Source of the DNA: Gloeobacter kilaueensis JS1
Lineage (GTDB): Bacteria > Cyanobacteriota > Cyanobacteriia > Gloeobacterales > Gloeobacteraceae
Assembly: GCF_000484535.1 (NCBI RefSeq)
Contig: NC_022600.1
Span: forward strand, 3,926,234 to 3,990,233
Length of the DNA: 64,000 bases
Reading direction: 5' to 3'
This document shows, piece by piece, positions 37,511 to 45,557 of this stretch. Each line of letters starts with the position of its first letter. Position 1 is the stretch's first letter. Position numbers and translations under genes: made by a program. The notes below the pieces were generated by a model. It was not told where the DNA came from and made no database searches. It was given only the letters and a program-made list of their open reading frames with translations.

Positions 37511-39109
37511 ATGAGAATCCGTAGTCTGGCGCTGCTCGTTGCCTTCAGTTCTGCCCTGACGCCGGTCTATGCCCAGACGACCGGCTCCTCCCCAGCTGAC
37601 GTTTCGCGAACAGCGGCAGCAGCGAATACGACGGCAAGCGACCTTACCCCCAGCACCGCTTCTGCCGCTCTAGACACGCCGATTCGCAAACCGGATATGC
37701 CGACGATTCCGGCCCAGCCTCTGCAACTGCGGATCCAGGCCACCCGGCCCCTCAAGTTGCAGGATGCCGTGAGCCTCGTTCTCGATCGCAATCCCCAACT
37801 GCTCACAGCCCGCTACGCGGTCGATCGCGCCGAGGCGGTCAAGCGCCAGGCGGAGGCGGCACTGTTTCCGACCGTCTCCTTGAATGTCAACTACACCTAC
37901 AGCCAGTCGCCCCAATCGGCGATCTCGCGGGCACTTATCTCCGGTGAGTCCTCCTCGACCACCGGTCCCTCTACCCTCGCCCAGGGCATACAATTTTTGA
38001 ACACCGCCGGTTTCACGCCTGCCGAGTCGTCCGCACTTTCCAGCCTGCTTTTCAGCTCCTCCGGTTCCGGCATCAACAACGCCTTTCTCTCTGAGAGCGC
38101 CACGATCACTGGCACCGCCGCCATCAACTGGACGATCTTCTCCAGCGGTCTGGTGGGCAGCAACATCCTCGCTGCCGAGGAGAGTCTTAAGGCGACTCGC
38201 CTGCAGTACGAGACCACCCGCCAGGATCTGATCAATACGGTGATCGGCGCTTACTACGACCTGCAGACCGCCGATGGCAACGTGCAGATAGGTGACGCGG
38301 CTGTCAAAAGCAACCAGGCGAGTGTGCGCGACGCCCGTGCCCAGGAGCAGGCGGGTACCGGCACCCGCTTCGCCGTGCTTCAGGCAGAAGTCAACCTCGC
38401 CAACGCTGTCCAGCAAAAATTAAGTGCCGACAACCAGCGCGAAATCAGCCAGCGCAACCTCGCCCGCCTGCTCAACTACGCCACACCGACGGCGGTCGAA
38501 GCGGTCGATCCGATCGAAGAGGCCGGTACCTGGAATCTGGGATTAGAAGAGACGATCATGCGCGCCCTCAACCAGCGCACCGAACTGGCGTACCAGGACT
38601 CCCTGCGCCGCTCCGCCAAAGCCACCCAGGCGGCGGCCTACGCCTCGATCTCCCCCCAGGTGAATGTCTTTTTGAACGGCCAGTTCTTCGACAACCTGAT
38701 CGACCGCTCGGTGGGCATCTTTACCGGCTACACCATCGGGGCTCAGATCCAGTGGAACGCCTTCGACGGTGGAGCCGCCGTTGCCCAGGCGGATCAGGCG
38801 ATCGCCACCGCCCGCACCGCTGAGGCCAACTTTATCGATACGTTCAACACCGTCCGCTACAGCGTCGAGTCCTCGATTTCGAGTTTGACGACCGCCCGCC
38901 AGCAGATCGACACCGCCACCACCGCCGTCGCCAGCGCCGAAGAGGCTCTGCGCCTCGCTCGCCTGCGCTTTCAAGCGGGAGTCGGTACCCAGACCGATGT
39001 GCTGATTGCCGACACCTCCCTCACCCAGGCGCGGGTCAACCGTCTGACGGCGGTGATCAGCTATAACCGGGCTCTCGCCTCGATTCGCCGCTCGGTGGGC
39101 ATTCTGTAA
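37511..39109 (+). CDS. tolC: TolC-family outer membrane efflux channel
   Basis: The 532-residue protein has a signal peptide (cleavage near VYAQ), a low-complexity linker, and two OEP repeats with long helices (LKLQDAVSLVLDRNPQLLTARYAVDRAEA; LIDRSVGIFTGYTIGAQIQWNAFDGG). TolC trimers span the outer membrane and receive substrates from adaptors such as the HlyD protein at the start of the window. The region with Ser/Thr-rich insertions (about residues 140-210) is longer than usual. ATG at 37511 has a good ribosome-binding site. Confidence 0.93.
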   Translation: MRIRSLALLVAFSSALTPVYAQTTGSSPADVSRTAAAANTTASDLTPSTASAALDTPIRKPDMPTIPAQPLQLRIQATRPLKLQDAVSLVLDRNPQLLTARYAVDRAEAVKRQAEAALFPTVSLNVNYTYSQSPQSAISRALISGESSSTTGPSTLAQGIQFLNTAGFTPAESSALSSLLFSSSGSGINNAFLSESATITGTAAINWTIFSSGLVGSNILAAEESLKATRLQYETTRQDLINTVIGAYYDLQTADGNVQIGDAAVKSNQASVRDARAQEQAGTGTRFAVLQAEVNLANAVQQKLSADNQREISQRNLARLLNYATPTAVEAVDPIEEAGTWNLGLEETIMRALNQRTELAYQDSLRRSAKATQAAAYASISPQVNVFLNGQFFDNLIDRSVGIFTGYTIGAQIQWNAFDGGAAVAQADQAIATARTAEANFIDTFNTVRYSVESSISSLTTARQQIDTATTAVASAEEALRLARLRFQAGVGTQTDVLIADTSLTQARVNRLTAVISYNRALASIRRSVGIL

Positions 39110-39113
39110 AACA

Positions 39114-39129
39114 TTGCGCTCAAGCGCAA
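39114..39129 (+). terminator. Hairpin after tolC
   Basis: TTGCGC and GCGCAA form a 6-bp stem around TCAA, five bases after the tolC stop. The same core (TGCGCTCAAGCGCA) occurs at 43179-43192. There is no strong T-run, so it may be a weak terminator or a 3' stabiliser. Confidence 0.4.
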
Positions 39130-39209
39130 CCCGCCCTGCGCTCCGCGAGCGCGACACGCCCGCGATTCGGACCTACTCTGGAGCGAGCGTGTTTGCGAAG
39201 CAAAAAGCG

Positions 39210-39647
39210 ATGAGCAGCAAATTTCTTGCAATGGCACTGGCAGCCGGATGCCTTTTGAGCCTGGGCCTGAACCATCCACCCGCTGAGGCAAAAGATGTCA
39301 ACAAGCTCTGCAACAAGTTGACGCAGCGTATTCTCAAAAAGCAGTACCGGGGCCAATCGGTCAACTCCAACCAGCTTGCCCGCTACCAGTACTACTGCAG
39401 CGGCTACGGCTCCTCCGACGGCTACGGTTACTCCCAGAGCTACGGCGATCCCTACTCGGGCAACTACGGCTACTCCCAGAGCTACAGCTACCAGTCTCCC
39501 GGCAGCTACTCCCAGGGTTACGGCTATCCTTACTCCGGTAGCTACGGTCCTTCGGCCACGATCGCAACACCCAATTCCCAGGTCCAGATTCAAGGCGGCG
39601 GGATGGTGATTCAGACACCGACAACCGGTATCCGCGTCGGTTATTAG
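39210..39647 (+). CDS. Exported Tyr/Gly/Ser-rich protein
   Basis: The 145-residue protein has a signal peptide (about residues 1-26, ending PPAEA), a short helical part with two Cys residues, then a repeated SGYGYSQSY-type segment (about residues 70-115) very rich in Tyr, Gly and Ser. The tail is a short beta-like stretch. Such composition suits a surface or matrix protein with self-association. ATG at 39210 is the only start giving the signal peptide. Function unknown. Confidence 0.6.
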   Translation: MSSKFLAMALAAGCLLSLGLNHPPAEAKDVNKLCNKLTQRILKKQYRGQSVNSNQLARYQYYCSGYGSSDGYGYSQSYGDPYSGNYGYSQSYSYQSPGSYSQGYGYPYSGSYGPSATIATPNSQVQIQGGGMVIQTPTTGIRVGY

Positions 39648-39774
39648 GCTGTCACGATTCCAAATGCGTATCGCCAGATTCGACCTGGGATAGAGGGGAA
39701 AAGACGGTACCCGTGCAACGATAGGTGATAGGTAGTTTACCTTAAAGCGATTATCTAAATCGCGGGAGGAAAGC

Positions 39775-39963
39775 ATGAGTATCGAGAAGCGTGCTGAGGC
39801 TACAGCCAAGGACGTGCAGGGCAAAATCCAGGAAGCCTGGGGCGATTTGACCGACGATCCACAACAGGAACTGGAAGGCAAAGCCAAGCAGGTTGAGGCG
39901 AGCGCCGAGCACAAAAAAGAAGATCTAAAAGACGCAGCCAAGCGCACGATCGACAACGTCTAA
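39775..39963 (+). CDS. CsbD-family stress protein
   Basis: The 62-residue protein fits the CsbD family: EATAKDVQGKIQEAWGDLTDD followed by a second copy-like segment (ELEGKAKQVEASAEHKKED). These small, hydrophilic helical proteins are induced by general stress in many bacteria; their mechanism is unknown. GGGAGG sits seven bases upstream of the ATG, and a clear terminator follows. Confidence 0.9.
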   Translation: MSIEKRAEATAKDVQGKIQEAWGDLTDDPQQELEGKAKQVEASAEHKKEDLKDAAKRTIDNV

Positions 39964-40020
39964 AGCCTCAAAATGGTCGTCCACTGATCGTCACTTTCTC
40001 AGGACGATCCGACTTGTCAG

Positions 40021-40055
40021 TAGCAGGGTTTCAGATTAGAAGCCCTGCTATTTTG
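40021..40055 (+). terminator. Rho-independent terminator after csbD
   Basis: TAGCAGGG and CCCTGCTA form an 8-bp perfect stem with a 14-base loop, followed by TTTT. It ends the csbD transcript. Confidence 0.8.
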
Positions 40056-40163
40056 TGGGCGCTCGCTGCTCGACGGGAGATTTTTACCCAAAAGTCGGCC
40101 TTGACCCTGGAAGCTGTCGCACCCAGCCAGGAGGCTGTACTATGCTGGCTTGAGGAACTGAAA

Positions 40164-40201
40164 CAGCCTGGCAGAATGCGAAGGCCGGCGCTGTCAGGCT
40201 G
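40164..40201 (+). promoter_or_regulatory. Conserved-looking hairpin in the leader of the ECF transporter genes
   Basis: CAGCCTG at 40164-40170 pairs with CAGGCTG at 40195-40201, and the stem extends inward (GCAG with CTGT) to about 11 bp with one mismatch around a loop of roughly 15 bases. It ends 20 bases before the S-component ATG. I could not match it to the TPP, cobalamin or preQ1 riboswitch consensus. It could be a leader element controlling the operon or only an mRNA structure. Confidence 0.4.
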
Positions 40202-40221
40202 CAGATTGTTGGGGAACCGCC

Positions 40222-40794
40222 ATGGAAAAATCGTTTACCCGGCGCTGGCAACTTAAAGACTATGTCTTCGCTGCCCTGATGACCGTCGGACTGGCGGTCA
40301 CTGCCAAGATTACCCAGCCCCTCGCTTCGACCATCCCGCTGCCGGGGGCGACGACGATCGCCTGGGCTCCTTTTGCCGCTATCTTTCTGACGCTGGGGAT
40401 GGCCCGTCTGCGCCGTCCCGGTGCCCTTGCCCTGATTTGCGGCGTGCTCGCCCTGCTGTTGGGTCTTATCTCCTGGACGATCTCCGCCTTTTTGGTCGTC
40501 GCTCTGGTGGCCGGGGAGCTGGCTGCCCTGCTGGCGGGCGGTTTCGGCAGTCGCAGCGGGCGGCTGGTGGCCAACGTCACATTTTTTGCGACCACCTGTC
40601 TGGTGGGCTGGACGATCGCCGTTGGTTTTTTACGGGGCACGCCCGTCGGCGATCTGGCTGCCCGCTGGCTCACCCAGCCCTGGGTGTTGCTACCGGCGGT
40701 GGTGGCGAGTGCGGCGGCGGGGGCGGTGGGCTGGTGGCTCGGTGAACAGATCGTCGGGCAGTTGCAGCGCGCCGGCAAATTGGACGATGGCTGA
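40222..40794 (+). CDS. ECF transporter S component, substrate unknown
   Basis: The 190-residue membrane protein has about five to six helices and lies directly before EcfT and EcfA genes in the same operon, which is the main evidence for its role as the substrate-binding S component. The opening WQLKDYVFAALMTVGLAVTAKI fits the helical start of several S components (YkoE-like among others). The vitamin or metal carried is not readable. It overlaps the EcfT gene by 8 bp. Confidence 0.78.
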   Translation: MEKSFTRRWQLKDYVFAALMTVGLAVTAKITQPLASTIPLPGATTIAWAPFAAIFLTLGMARLRRPGALALICGVLALLLGLISWTISAFLVVALVAGELAALLAGGFGSRSGRLVANVTFFATTCLVGWTIAVGFLRGTPVGDLAARWLTQPWVLLPAVVASAAAGAVGWWLGEQIVGQLQRAGKLDDG

Positions 40795-41470
40795 GCGAAC
40801 CGGTTTTTTAAGCACGATCAACCCCCTCCTGAAGATCGGGCTGAGCATTGTTCTGACGGCTCTGGCCTTCGTCTTCAAAGCTGTCTGGGCCAATCTGCTC
40901 CTCGTCGCCGTGCTGCTGGTCCTCACCTTCACCTCCCTGCGCGTCCGCCCATCGCAGGTGCTGGGCTTTGCCGCTTTTTTGATCTTCTTTACGGTGCTGT
41001 CGGGTCTGCTCTCCGGAAATTGGGGGTACGCGAGTCTGGGGGGGGTTCGGCTTCTGGTGCTGCTGCTGCCGGCACCGCTGCTCGCTGCCACCACCCCGCC
41101 CGCCGACCTGGTGCGCGCCTTTCAGGCGGTGCGCCTGCCCGCCTTTCTGGTGCTGAGCCTGATGCTGAGCTGGCGCTTTTTGCCGCTCATCCAGCAGGAG
41201 GCCCAGCGCATCGTCGAGGCCAACGCCCTCAGGGGCGTCGATCTGGCCCGACAGCCGCAGCGGTGGTTTTCGGGCCTGTTTACACCGCTCATCTTCCGGA
41301 TGGTCAGTTTTGCCGACGAGGTGAGCATCGGCCTTGAGACGCGAGGCTACGATCCTGATGCGCCCCGCAGCACCAGCCGACCGCTCCGCTGGCGGAGGGG
41401 CGACAGTCTTTTTGTCTGTGGAACGCTGCTCTGGCTTGCTGCGGTGGGGTACCTCGAGTGGACAGCCTGA
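40787..41470 (+). CDS. ecfT: ECF transporter transmembrane component EcfT
   Basis: The 227-residue protein has the EcfT opening FLSTINPLLKIGLSIVLTAL, several helices, and the conserved coupling-helix Ala-Arg-Gly-type motifs (EANALRGVD and LETRGYDP) that dock on the ATPases. It overlaps the upstream gene by 8 bp and the downstream ATPase gene by 13 bp. Confidence 0.9.
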   Translation: MAERTGFLSTINPLLKIGLSIVLTALAFVFKAVWANLLLVAVLLVLTFTSLRVRPSQVLGFAAFLIFFTVLSGLLSGNWGYASLGGVRLLVLLLPAPLLAATTPPADLVRAFQAVRLPAFLVLSLMLSWRFLPLIQQEAQRIVEANALRGVDLARQPQRWFSGLFTPLIFRMVSFADEVSIGLETRGYDPDAPRSTSRPLRWRRGDSLFVCGTLLWLAAVGYLEWTA

Positions 41471-42777
41471 TTAGGGTTGCGGATCTGGGTTTTCGCCCCC
41501 CCGGTCAGTCGGACTGGGTCATACAGGGCGTCCAGCTGCAACTGGCTGCCGGTGAGATCGTTCTGGTGGCCGGTCCCACCGGCAGCGGCAAAAGCACACT
41601 GCTGGGAGCAATTGCTGGAATCGTCCCTGCCCACACCGGCGGCACCCTCACCGGCGAGATCCAGCTTGATGGCCAGTCGCTGGGATCGCTCAGTGTGCGC
41701 GAGCGCAGCCGCTCGATCGGCACCGTCCTGCAAAACGTCGAGGTGCAGATCTTCACCGATCGCGTCTGGGAGGAGCTGGCCTTTGGCCTTGAGAATCTGA
41801 ACGTGCCGCCCGATCTGATCGCAGTGCAGATCGAGGGTGCCCTCAAGGATTTTGCCCTCACATCACAGTCGGACTGGCCCGTTGCCCGCCTCTCCGCCGG
41901 GCAGAAGCAAAGACTGGTGCTCGCCAGTGTGCTGGCGATGAACCAGCCGGTTCTGTTGCTCGACGAACCCTTCGCCTACCTCGATCGTTCGGGCAGCGCG
42001 TTTTTATTGGAACTGCTCGCTGAACGCGCCCGCGCCGGTCAGGCGATTTTGCTGGTGGAGCATCGCTTGGAGCTGGTGCGCTCACTGGCACAGCGCAGCT
42101 ACCACTTCGCGGGCGGTGCGCTGCTCGCTGGCCTGCCACCGCCCGAGACTGCCGCTGCGGCGGCTGTCCCTACCGGGTCCGTCGGCCCGGTGGTGCTCGA
42201 AAGCGCCAGGCTCAGCTACGGCGGCTATCCGCCGCTGCCGGATCTACAGGTCCGTGCCGGGGAGAGGGTTCTGCTCCAGGGAGGCAACGGCTGCGGCAAG
42301 ACGACGTTGCTCAAACTCTTGAGCGGCCTGCTCACCCCTGCTTCCGGCACGCTCACGATCCTGGGGGTGGACGCCCTGCGGCAGCCTGTGACCCGCCGCG
42401 CCCGCCAGGTCGGCTTTGTGCTCCAGAATCCCAACCACCAGCTCTTTGCCGACACCGCCCAGGGCGAGCTTGCCCAGCCCGGCGTAGGCGCTGCCCTCGT
42501 CGAGCAGCTTCTGGAGCAACTGGATCTGACGGCTGAAGGTTCCCGCCATCCCCAGTCACTCTCCCAGGGACAGAAGCGCCGTCTGGCTCTGGGGGCGGTC
42601 CTCGCCCGCCAGCCGCGCATTCTGCTGCTCGATGAGATCACTGTCGGTCAAGATCCGCGCTCCCTGGCGCTGATGCTCGCTGCTCTCGAACGCTTCAGCG
42701 CCGGAGGCGGTGCCCTCATCCTCACCAGCCACGATCCGGCGGCGGCCCGGCTGGCCAGCCAGGTCGTCGCCCTGTAA
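41458..42777 (+). CDS. ECF transporter ATP-binding protein, fused EcfA1-EcfA2
   Basis: The 439-residue protein contains two ABC ATPase domains. Domain 1 has Walker A GPTGSGKST, Q-loop VLQNVEVQIFTDRVWEELAF, signature LSAGQKQR, Walker B VLLLDEPFAYLD and LLVEH. Domain 2 has GGNGCGKTT, VLQNPNHQLF, LSQGQKRRLALG, ILLLDEITVGQD and LTSHDP. One polypeptide replaces the usual EcfA1/EcfA2 dimer. It starts with GTG at 41458. With the S and T genes this forms a complete group I ECF importer. Confidence 0.92.
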   Translation: MDSLIRVADLGFRPPGQSDWVIQGVQLQLAAGEIVLVAGPTGSGKSTLLGAIAGIVPAHTGGTLTGEIQLDGQSLGSLSVRERSRSIGTVLQNVEVQIFTDRVWEELAFGLENLNVPPDLIAVQIEGALKDFALTSQSDWPVARLSAGQKQRLVLASVLAMNQPVLLLDEPFAYLDRSGSAFLLELLAERARAGQAILLVEHRLELVRSLAQRSYHFAGGALLAGLPPPETAAAAAVPTGSVGPVVLESARLSYGGYPPLPDLQVRAGERVLLQGGNGCGKTTLLKLLSGLLTPASGTLTILGVDALRQPVTRRARQVGFVLQNPNHQLFADTAQGELAQPGVGAALVEQLLEQLDLTAEGSRHPQSLSQGQKRRLALGAVLARQPRILLLDEITVGQDPRSLALMLAALERFSAGGGALILTSHDPAAARLASQVVAL

Positions 42778-42781
42778 CGCC

Positions 42782-43087
42782 TTAAAAATAAAAGATCTTG
42801 CGGTCGCGCTTGGGCGGCCTGCCCTGGTTGTTGGGGCGCTGCGGGGGACTGGGGTTGCGGCCAAACTGGGGCGGTGGGCCATTGAACTGGGGCGGCGGAG
42901 CGTTAAAGGGCGGACGCGGCCCGCCGGGGGGCACAAAGGGCGGTCCACCGGGCCTGCCCCGGCCTCGATCCTGGGCGACGAGCACTGCCGGAGCGATGCC
43001 GGAGGAAGCCACCGGAGCATCAGCAATGGGCTGGCCCTGGATGGTCAGTAGCGCTGCCAGACTCGTACCGTACAGGAAAATAGACAT
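42782..43087 (-). CDS. Exported Pro/Arg/Gly-rich protein
   Basis: The 101-residue product begins with a hydrophobic signal-like segment (MSIFLYGTSLAALLTI) and continues as a Pro/Gly/Asn/Arg-rich tail with PPPQFNGPPPQF-type repeats, ending KRDRKIFYF. It is probably exported and disordered. It converges with the ECF operon (4 bp between stops). The opposite strand is also open but encodes only a Gly-rich shadow. Function unknown. Confidence 0.5.
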   Translation of the reverse strand: MSIFLYGTSLAALLTIQGQPIADAPVASSGIAPAVLVAQDRGRGRPGGPPFVPPGGPRPPFNAPPPQFNGPPPQFGRNPSPPQRPNNQGRPPKRDRKIFYF

Positions 43088-43172
43088 TGAACCGGCCCCA
43101 GGGGGCTATTACTTGCAATCCTTCTCAGGCTAGCGAATGCGCTGCGCTGCTGTCAGGTTTGCCGAACGCAGA

Positions 43173-43197
43173 GGCAGTTGCGCTCAAGCGCACTGCC
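43173..43197 (-). terminator. Hairpin downstream of the DUF3593-type gene
   Basis: GGCAG-T-TGCGC pairs with GCGCA-CTGCC around TCAA, a 10-bp stem with one bulged base. It lies just after the stop of the gene at 43203-43610. There is no T-run, so it is terminator-like only; its core repeats the hairpin after tolC. Confidence 0.45.
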
Positions 43198-43202
43198 CAG
43201 TC

Positions 43203-43610
43203 CTAACTGGATAGGGGCCGGGGCCGCCGCACAAAGATAGCAACCGCCACCGCCGCCAGCACAAGTGCTGTCCCGACACTCAGCCAGCGGGCCGTTCCCA
43301 CCGACTGCCAGGCTCCAACGCCCAGCACCGCTGCCAGCACCAGCAGCCAGAAACTGCTGAGCACCGCCGGTCCAGCCGGTAGTAGGGCCGCCCGCTGTCC
43401 GTCGCCTCCGTCGGTGTTTCGGTCTGCTCCCAGTCGGGTCAGATAGCGCTCCCAGCCAAAGACGAACGCCACAAGCAGCACGACTGCCGCCCCACAGAGA
43501 ATAGAGCCGTTCGTCCATTGCGCCACATAAAAGTTGGACAGGCCCAAGACACCACAGGCGATGGCGACGGCCCCCAACAGGGCGATAGCAAGTCCGACAA
43601 AGATGATCAC
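43203..43610 (-). CDS. Membrane protein, DUF3593-like
   Basis: The 135-residue protein has four predicted helices (including FVGLAIALLGAVAIACGVLG and ILCGAAVVLLVAFVFGW). Its overlap by 4 bp (ATGA) with an adjacent DUF2499-like gene is the arrangement seen for DUF2499/DUF3593 pairs in cyanobacteria and plastid-derived genes, which supports the assignment; sequence evidence alone is modest. Function unknown. Confidence 0.6.
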   Translation of the reverse strand: MIIFVGLAIALLGAVAIACGVLGLSNFYVAQWTNGSILCGAAVVLLVAFVFGWERYLTRLGADRNTDGGDGQRAALLPAGPAVLSSFWLLVLAAVLGVGAWQSVGTARWLSVGTALVLAAVAVAIFVRRPRPLSS

Positions 43611-43921
43611 AGGCGATTTTCCCTGCCCCGGCGGCTGTCGCGGTCGATCCAGAAAGCGGCAAGCGCCAGCGTGACGTTGCCTACCAGGGTCATCGCCGCC
43701 TGCACCGTACCCAGGTAAGCCAGTTCAGCCCCGTTGTCGAAGTAGTGCCAACTCAATACCGCCATCGCTCCGATGAGCGCCGGTAACATGCCCCAGCAGA
43801 GCACCCGAAAGGCTCCCGCACCCCGGTGGGTGCTGTAACGGGCGATGAGGACAATCGCCAGCGTCCACTCAAGAACGCTCGCGACATGAATGATCCAGGT
43901 GGGCAGCGACAGGGCGTGCAT
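43607..43921 (-). CDS. Membrane protein, DUF2499 (Ycf49-like)
   Basis: The 104-residue protein (MHALSLPTWIIHVASVLEWTLAIVLI...) has three helices and the HALSLPTW-IHV-SVLEW start characteristic of Ycf49/DUF2499, a family restricted to cyanobacteria and plastid lineages. It also has GMLPALIGAMAVLSWHYFDN. Function is unknown. The ATG at 43921 was chosen to match the family start. Confidence 0.82.
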   Translation of the reverse strand: MHALSLPTWIIHVASVLEWTLAIVLIARYSTHRGAGAFRVLCWGMLPALIGAMAVLSWHYFDNGAELAYLGTVQAAMTLVGNVTLALAAFWIDRDSRRGRENRL

Positions 43922-44056
43922 GGGCTCAGGGTAGCACCTCGATCGCACCCGGCAGTGCGTAGCAGAGACGACAAAAAGTTGAATCTTTTCTGAGGAACAG
44001 CCGGTTTGTCGCTGCCTTCTGATACAACAGCCTTGGTCTTGCGATGGTTAATCTGC

Positions 44057-44716
44057 ATGGCACTGCTGGTCATGGTCCGCCACGGACAATCCCTCTGGAA
44101 CCTCGAGAACCGCTTCACAGGCTGGACGGACGTGCCGCTCACCGAAAAAGGCAAGGAGGAGGCGCGCACCTGCGGTGAACTCCTCCACTGTGTGCGCTTT
44201 GACATCGCCTTTACCTCCAAGCTCAGCCGCGCCCAGCAGACGCTGCAGCTGTTGCTGGCCGCCGCCGGTCAATCCGACGTGCCGGTGATCGAGGACGAAG
44301 CGCTCAACGAGCGCCACTACGGCGAACTGCAGGGCCTCAACAAGGCCGAGACCGCCGCCAAATTTGGCGCAGAAACGGTCCAGCGCTGGCGGCGCGGCTT
44401 CGAGGACCGCCCTCCCGGCGGCGAGAGTCTCAAAGATACAGCTGTGCGCTCATTGCGCTACTTTTACAGTGCCATTGTTCCAGAACTGGCAACTGGCAAG
44501 AACGTGATTGTCAGCGCCCACGGCAACACCATCCGGGCGATCTTGATGGAACTTGACCACCTCAGCCCCGCGCAGGTCGAAAAAGTCGAGATCGAATACT
44601 GCGTGCCGATCGCCTTCGAGGCCCGATCGGACGGCAGCTTTGCCCAGGTGCTGCTGCCCCGCTGCGACCTCGTAAGCGCGCCCCAGCCCCCGGCCCGCCG
44701 GATCGGCAGTTCCTAG
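44057..44716 (+). CDS. gpmA: 2,3-bisphosphoglycerate-dependent phosphoglycerate mutase
   Basis: The 219-residue protein has the catalytic LVMVRHGQSLWNLENRFTGW, FTSKLSRAQQT, ALNERHYGELQGLNKAE, PPGGESLKDT and VSAHGNTIRAI motifs of the dPGM family (phospho-His in RHG, second His in AHGN). It interconverts 3- and 2-phosphoglycerate in glycolysis. ATG at 44057 was chosen because the family begins there; longer in-frame versions add no recognisable sequence. Its stop overlaps the convergent psbX stop. Confidence 0.93.
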   Translation: MALLVMVRHGQSLWNLENRFTGWTDVPLTEKGKEEARTCGELLHCVRFDIAFTSKLSRAQQTLQLLLAAAGQSDVPVIEDEALNERHYGELQGLNKAETAAKFGAETVQRWRRGFEDRPPGGESLKDTAVRSLRYFYSAIVPELATGKNVIVSAHGNTIRAILMELDHLSPAQVEKVEIEYCVPIAFEARSDGSFAQVLLPRCDLVSAPQPPARRIGSS

Positions 44717-44823
44717 CGGATGCGATCGAGGCGCGAGATCACCGTCAGGGCAGCGGCACCGATGGCAACGACCGCACCACCCCAGAAGATGCTCCACAAA
44801 AAGTTGCTCAGCGTCGGCGTCAC
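44713..44823 (-). CDS. psbX: Photosystem II reaction centre protein PsbX
   Basis: A 36-residue product begins (M)TPTLSNFLWSIFWGGAVV and ends SRLDRIR. This fits PsbX, a single-helix PSII subunit near cytochrome b559 that begins TPSLxNFLWSL in cyanobacteria. It uses a GTG start with AAGGAG about eight bases upstream. The gene is convergent with gpmA, sharing a few bases at the stops. It gives direct evidence that the organism performs oxygenic photosynthesis. Confidence 0.85.
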   Translation of the reverse strand: MTPTLSNFLWSIFWGGAVVAIGAAALTVISRLDRIR

Positions 44824-44934
44824 GTCCAGTTCTCCTTTCTGTAGTGTCGATTGTACCCGTTTGTTGCCCAATGTGACGAAGTCGCAAAAAATCCGGGAGC
44901 GCAGTAATTTGGAAGAACCGCGACCGGGACGACG

Positions 44935-45330
44935 ATGGGCACTGAGGAGCAGCTGATCCGCGTTGCCGAGGACGAGTTGACCGAGTACAGCACGGACCTG
45001 CGCAAGATCGAAAAGCTGCGGCCAAAGGTGGCCCTGCGCCTCACCCCGGCTGAGCGGACCGCCCTCGCAGCCCGGTTGCGAGCCGAATTAGACGCCAGTG
45101 CGCCCTTTGGCCCGCTCGTCGAAAAGCAGCGTCAGGCCGTCGCTCTACCACTGTGGGGTCTTGGGGGTCTGGGGATGCTGGTGGGCTTTCTGGCGGGCTG
45201 GTGGGGCTGGGGGCTGGCTATCTTCGGTTGCACGGCTGCCTTTTTGCTCCAGCGCTGGGGCTGGCAGTTGCAGGCGCGCCGTCTACTGCTCGCTGTGATC
45301 GAAGACATCGAGCGGCGGGCGATCGTGTAG
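44935..45330 (+). CDS. Two-helix membrane protein of unknown function
   Basis: The 131-residue protein has an acidic/helical N-terminal half (TEEQLIRVAEDELTEYSTDL; LTPAERTALAARLRAELDA) and two close helices (LWGLGGLGMLVGFLAGWWGWG and LAIFGCTAAFLLQRW). I do not recognise the family. It begins about 110 bp from the psbX start in the opposite direction, so the gap probably holds both promoters. Confidence 0.7.
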   Translation: MGTEEQLIRVAEDELTEYSTDLRKIEKLRPKVALRLTPAERTALAARLRAELDASAPFGPLVEKQRQAVALPLWGLGGLGMLVGFLAGWWGWGLAIFGCTAAFLLQRWGWQLQARRLLLAVIEDIERRAIV

Positions 45331-45380
45331 CGCCACCCGTCGTATAATCCCCCCGGAACCTGACGACGAGGAATTTTTAG

Positions 45381-45557
45381 ATGAAAAAGCTGCATCTGGT
45401 CGCGCTGGTGGCGGTGCTGGTGACTTTGAGCCTGTCCGCCTGCGCAAAGCAACCCTCCGTGGACGAAGCTGCCAAGCCCGGCAACGGCAACACTCCCCTT
45501 TCTGCCCCCGCCGGTACGACCGAATCTGCGCCTGCCGGTACGACTTCGACTCCCTAA
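45381..45557 (+). CDS. Small lipoprotein, 58 residues
   Basis: The product has a lipoprotein signal (MKKLHLVALVAVLVTLSLSAC, lipobox LSAC) then a short tail with a PAGTTES/PAGTTST near-repeat. GAGGAAT lies nine bases upstream of the ATG, and a TATAAT-like hexamer occurs at 45343. The stop overlaps the convergent phosphoesterase stop by 4 bp. Function unknown. Confidence 0.65.
   Translation: MKKLHLVALVAVLVTLSLSACAKQPSVDEAAKPGNGNTPLSAPAGTTESAPAGTTSTP

Noticed and set aside
40014..40256. 80-codon open frame before the ECF S gene
   Set aside because: It runs through the csbD terminator and the leader hairpin and overlaps the S gene; no start signal or family.
42798..43133. Gly-rich plus-strand frame opposite the Pro-rich exported protein
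   Set aside because: Pro-rich codons read backward as Gly; only the minus strand gives a signal-like start.
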